64,000 nt of DNA, taken from Salvelinus alpinus (Eukaryota > Chordata > Actinopteri > Salmoniformes > Salmonidae). Below are positions 63,075 through 64,000 of this stretch, one piece after another. Position numbers and translations under genes: made by a program. Location: positions 34,630,309 through 34,694,308 of the forward strand of contig NC_092090.1 of NCBI RefSeq assembly GCF_045679555.1. Reading direction: 5' to 3'. A model generated the notes under the pieces. That model was not told the DNA's origin and ran no database searches. It worked only from the letters and a program-made list of their open reading frames with translations. Within the stretch, counting starts at the first letter, position 1; every line of letters begins with the position of its first letter.

Positions 63075-63587
63075 GAAACATTGCTCTAAAACTCAAACCA
63101 GTTCCATGGCTTGGCTATACAAAATAATAATGATACAGTTTATAGCACTAATACATAGTTGAGTCTGAAGATGACACACATTGTACAGTATAAATGAGGC
63201 CAAATTATTTGTTTTGCTAGTCTCCGTTGTTAAATAAAAGTCAAATATGGAGGATATATTCTCACAAATCTGTTTCTGTAAACGGTACAAGTAGCTCCCT
63301 TTATATATGTTTAATGTATATGTGTATGTGTGTGAGATAGGGTTTCCATGGAGACTGACCGGGTGGGAAAAGATGCGTGTTTGCAGCCCCTCACCCTGTC
63401 AGCCAGGACACAGCCAATCTGTAGCTCTGCAGCAAACCTTCCCCTGAGTGTACGTTTGTGCAATAATGTCAGAGAAAGAGACAGCAGGAGAGGGACTGCT
63501 GTAGTCTATATATTTTATTTCCTCTTTAATGAAACAAAACCCTATCTCTATAAAAAAACAAAAAACAATGTCCCCTGTATCTCTGAA

Positions 63588-63740
63588 ACAGTGGAGGCTA
63601 CAGAGGGGAGGACGGCTCATAATAAATGGCCGGAACGGCGCAAACGGAATGGCATCAAACACCTGGAAGCCATGTGTTTGATACCATTCCACTAATTCCG
63701 CTCCAGCCTTTACCATGAGCCCGTCCTCCCCAATTAAGGT
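63588..63740. mobile_element. MITE-like foldback element, about 150 bp
   Basis: CAGTGGAGGCT with GGGGAGGACGGCTCAT at the left is matched by ATGAGCCCGTCCTCCCC with CCTCCTGTG at the right. An inner pair, GGAATGGCATCAAACACCTG and GTGTTTGATACCATTCC, forms a second stem. This is a widespread salmonid repeat type. Confidence 0.75.
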
Positions 63741-64000
63741 GCCACCAACCTCCTGTGCTCTTAACGTATATGTGTGTGTTGGTGTTGGCTATATGAGTGT
63801 GTCAGTATGTGTTGGTGAATGTGAGAGTATTATCAGAACACGAGGCGTTCCCATGTGAGGAAACTTTCGGTCAGCTATCTGTCATCACTGTGGCAGACAG
63901 AACATGCTCTGATGCTATCAGCTATCACATACCAGTACATGACATTGGCAATGTCTGTCTCCATTCCATGTCTACGGCTATGAAGTAATATGAACCAACA
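63741..64000. other. Unassigned sequence at the right edge
   Basis: No feature was recognised in the final 260 bases. Confidence 0.5.

Overview
The window is vertebrate nuclear DNA, almost certainly from a salmonid fish. The genes are split by GT-AG introns. The intergenic space is packed with repeat classes typical of salmonids: several Tc1/mariner families, HpaI-type and other tRNA-derived SINEs sharing a LINE tail, L2/CR1-type LINEs, hAT MITEs and long (CA)n/(GT)n tracts. No bacterial-style genes, CRISPR arrays or operons are present. Most long open frames are transposon debris or microsatellite artefacts.

Three host genes can be supported. (1) cd276 (B7-H3 immune checkpoint ligand) lies on the minus strand. 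Its signal-peptide exon is at 11172-11267 and its IgV exon at 999-1349; the rest runs off the left edge. (2) ubl7 (ubiquitin-like/UBA protein) is complete on the plus strand at 25368-29559. It has ten coding exons and a 380-residue product, and one intron appears to use a GC-AG donor. (3) The 3' end of a SHB-family SH2 adaptor, best matched to shf, lies on the minus strand. Its three last coding exons are at 59475-59652, 59126-59245 and 51996-52182. As I recall, the human homologues are all on chromosome 15, so the block looks like conserved linkage.

Layout: 1-512 Tc1 end; 999-11267 cd276 with SINEs, hAT MITEs, a (CA)n tract, a 61-bp minisatellite carrying RFX-like motifs, a LINE fragment and a Tc1-like element in its intron; 12074-13824 a DNA transposon inside a (GT)n tract; 16509-21237 a nearly full-length but broken LINE on the minus strand with an hAT element inserted in its 3' UTR; 21248-23022 a further DNA element; 24232-24912 a 5'-truncated LINE end; 25368-29559 ubl7 with nested DNA transposons in intron 4; 30915-41226 an endogenous retrovirus with two identical 667-bp LTRs and a 4-bp target duplication; 43484-44690 a LINE end split by a Tc1 element; 45486-49691 three different Tc1 elements in a row; 51996-59652 shf, with a Tc1 copy containing a long hairpin in an intron; 61274-62686 another Tc1; 62961-63740 MITEs.

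The most unusual object is the endogenous retrovirus. Its LTRs show no differences, which implies a very recent insertion. Yet its 9-kb interior holds only a recognisable integrase C-terminus, a broken env and a small intact cysteine-rich frame, plus a 78-bp tandem repeat in the leader and an internal SINE. It looks like a non-autonomous family moved in trans. Boundaries and splice sites were read by eye; no database search or alignment was run.
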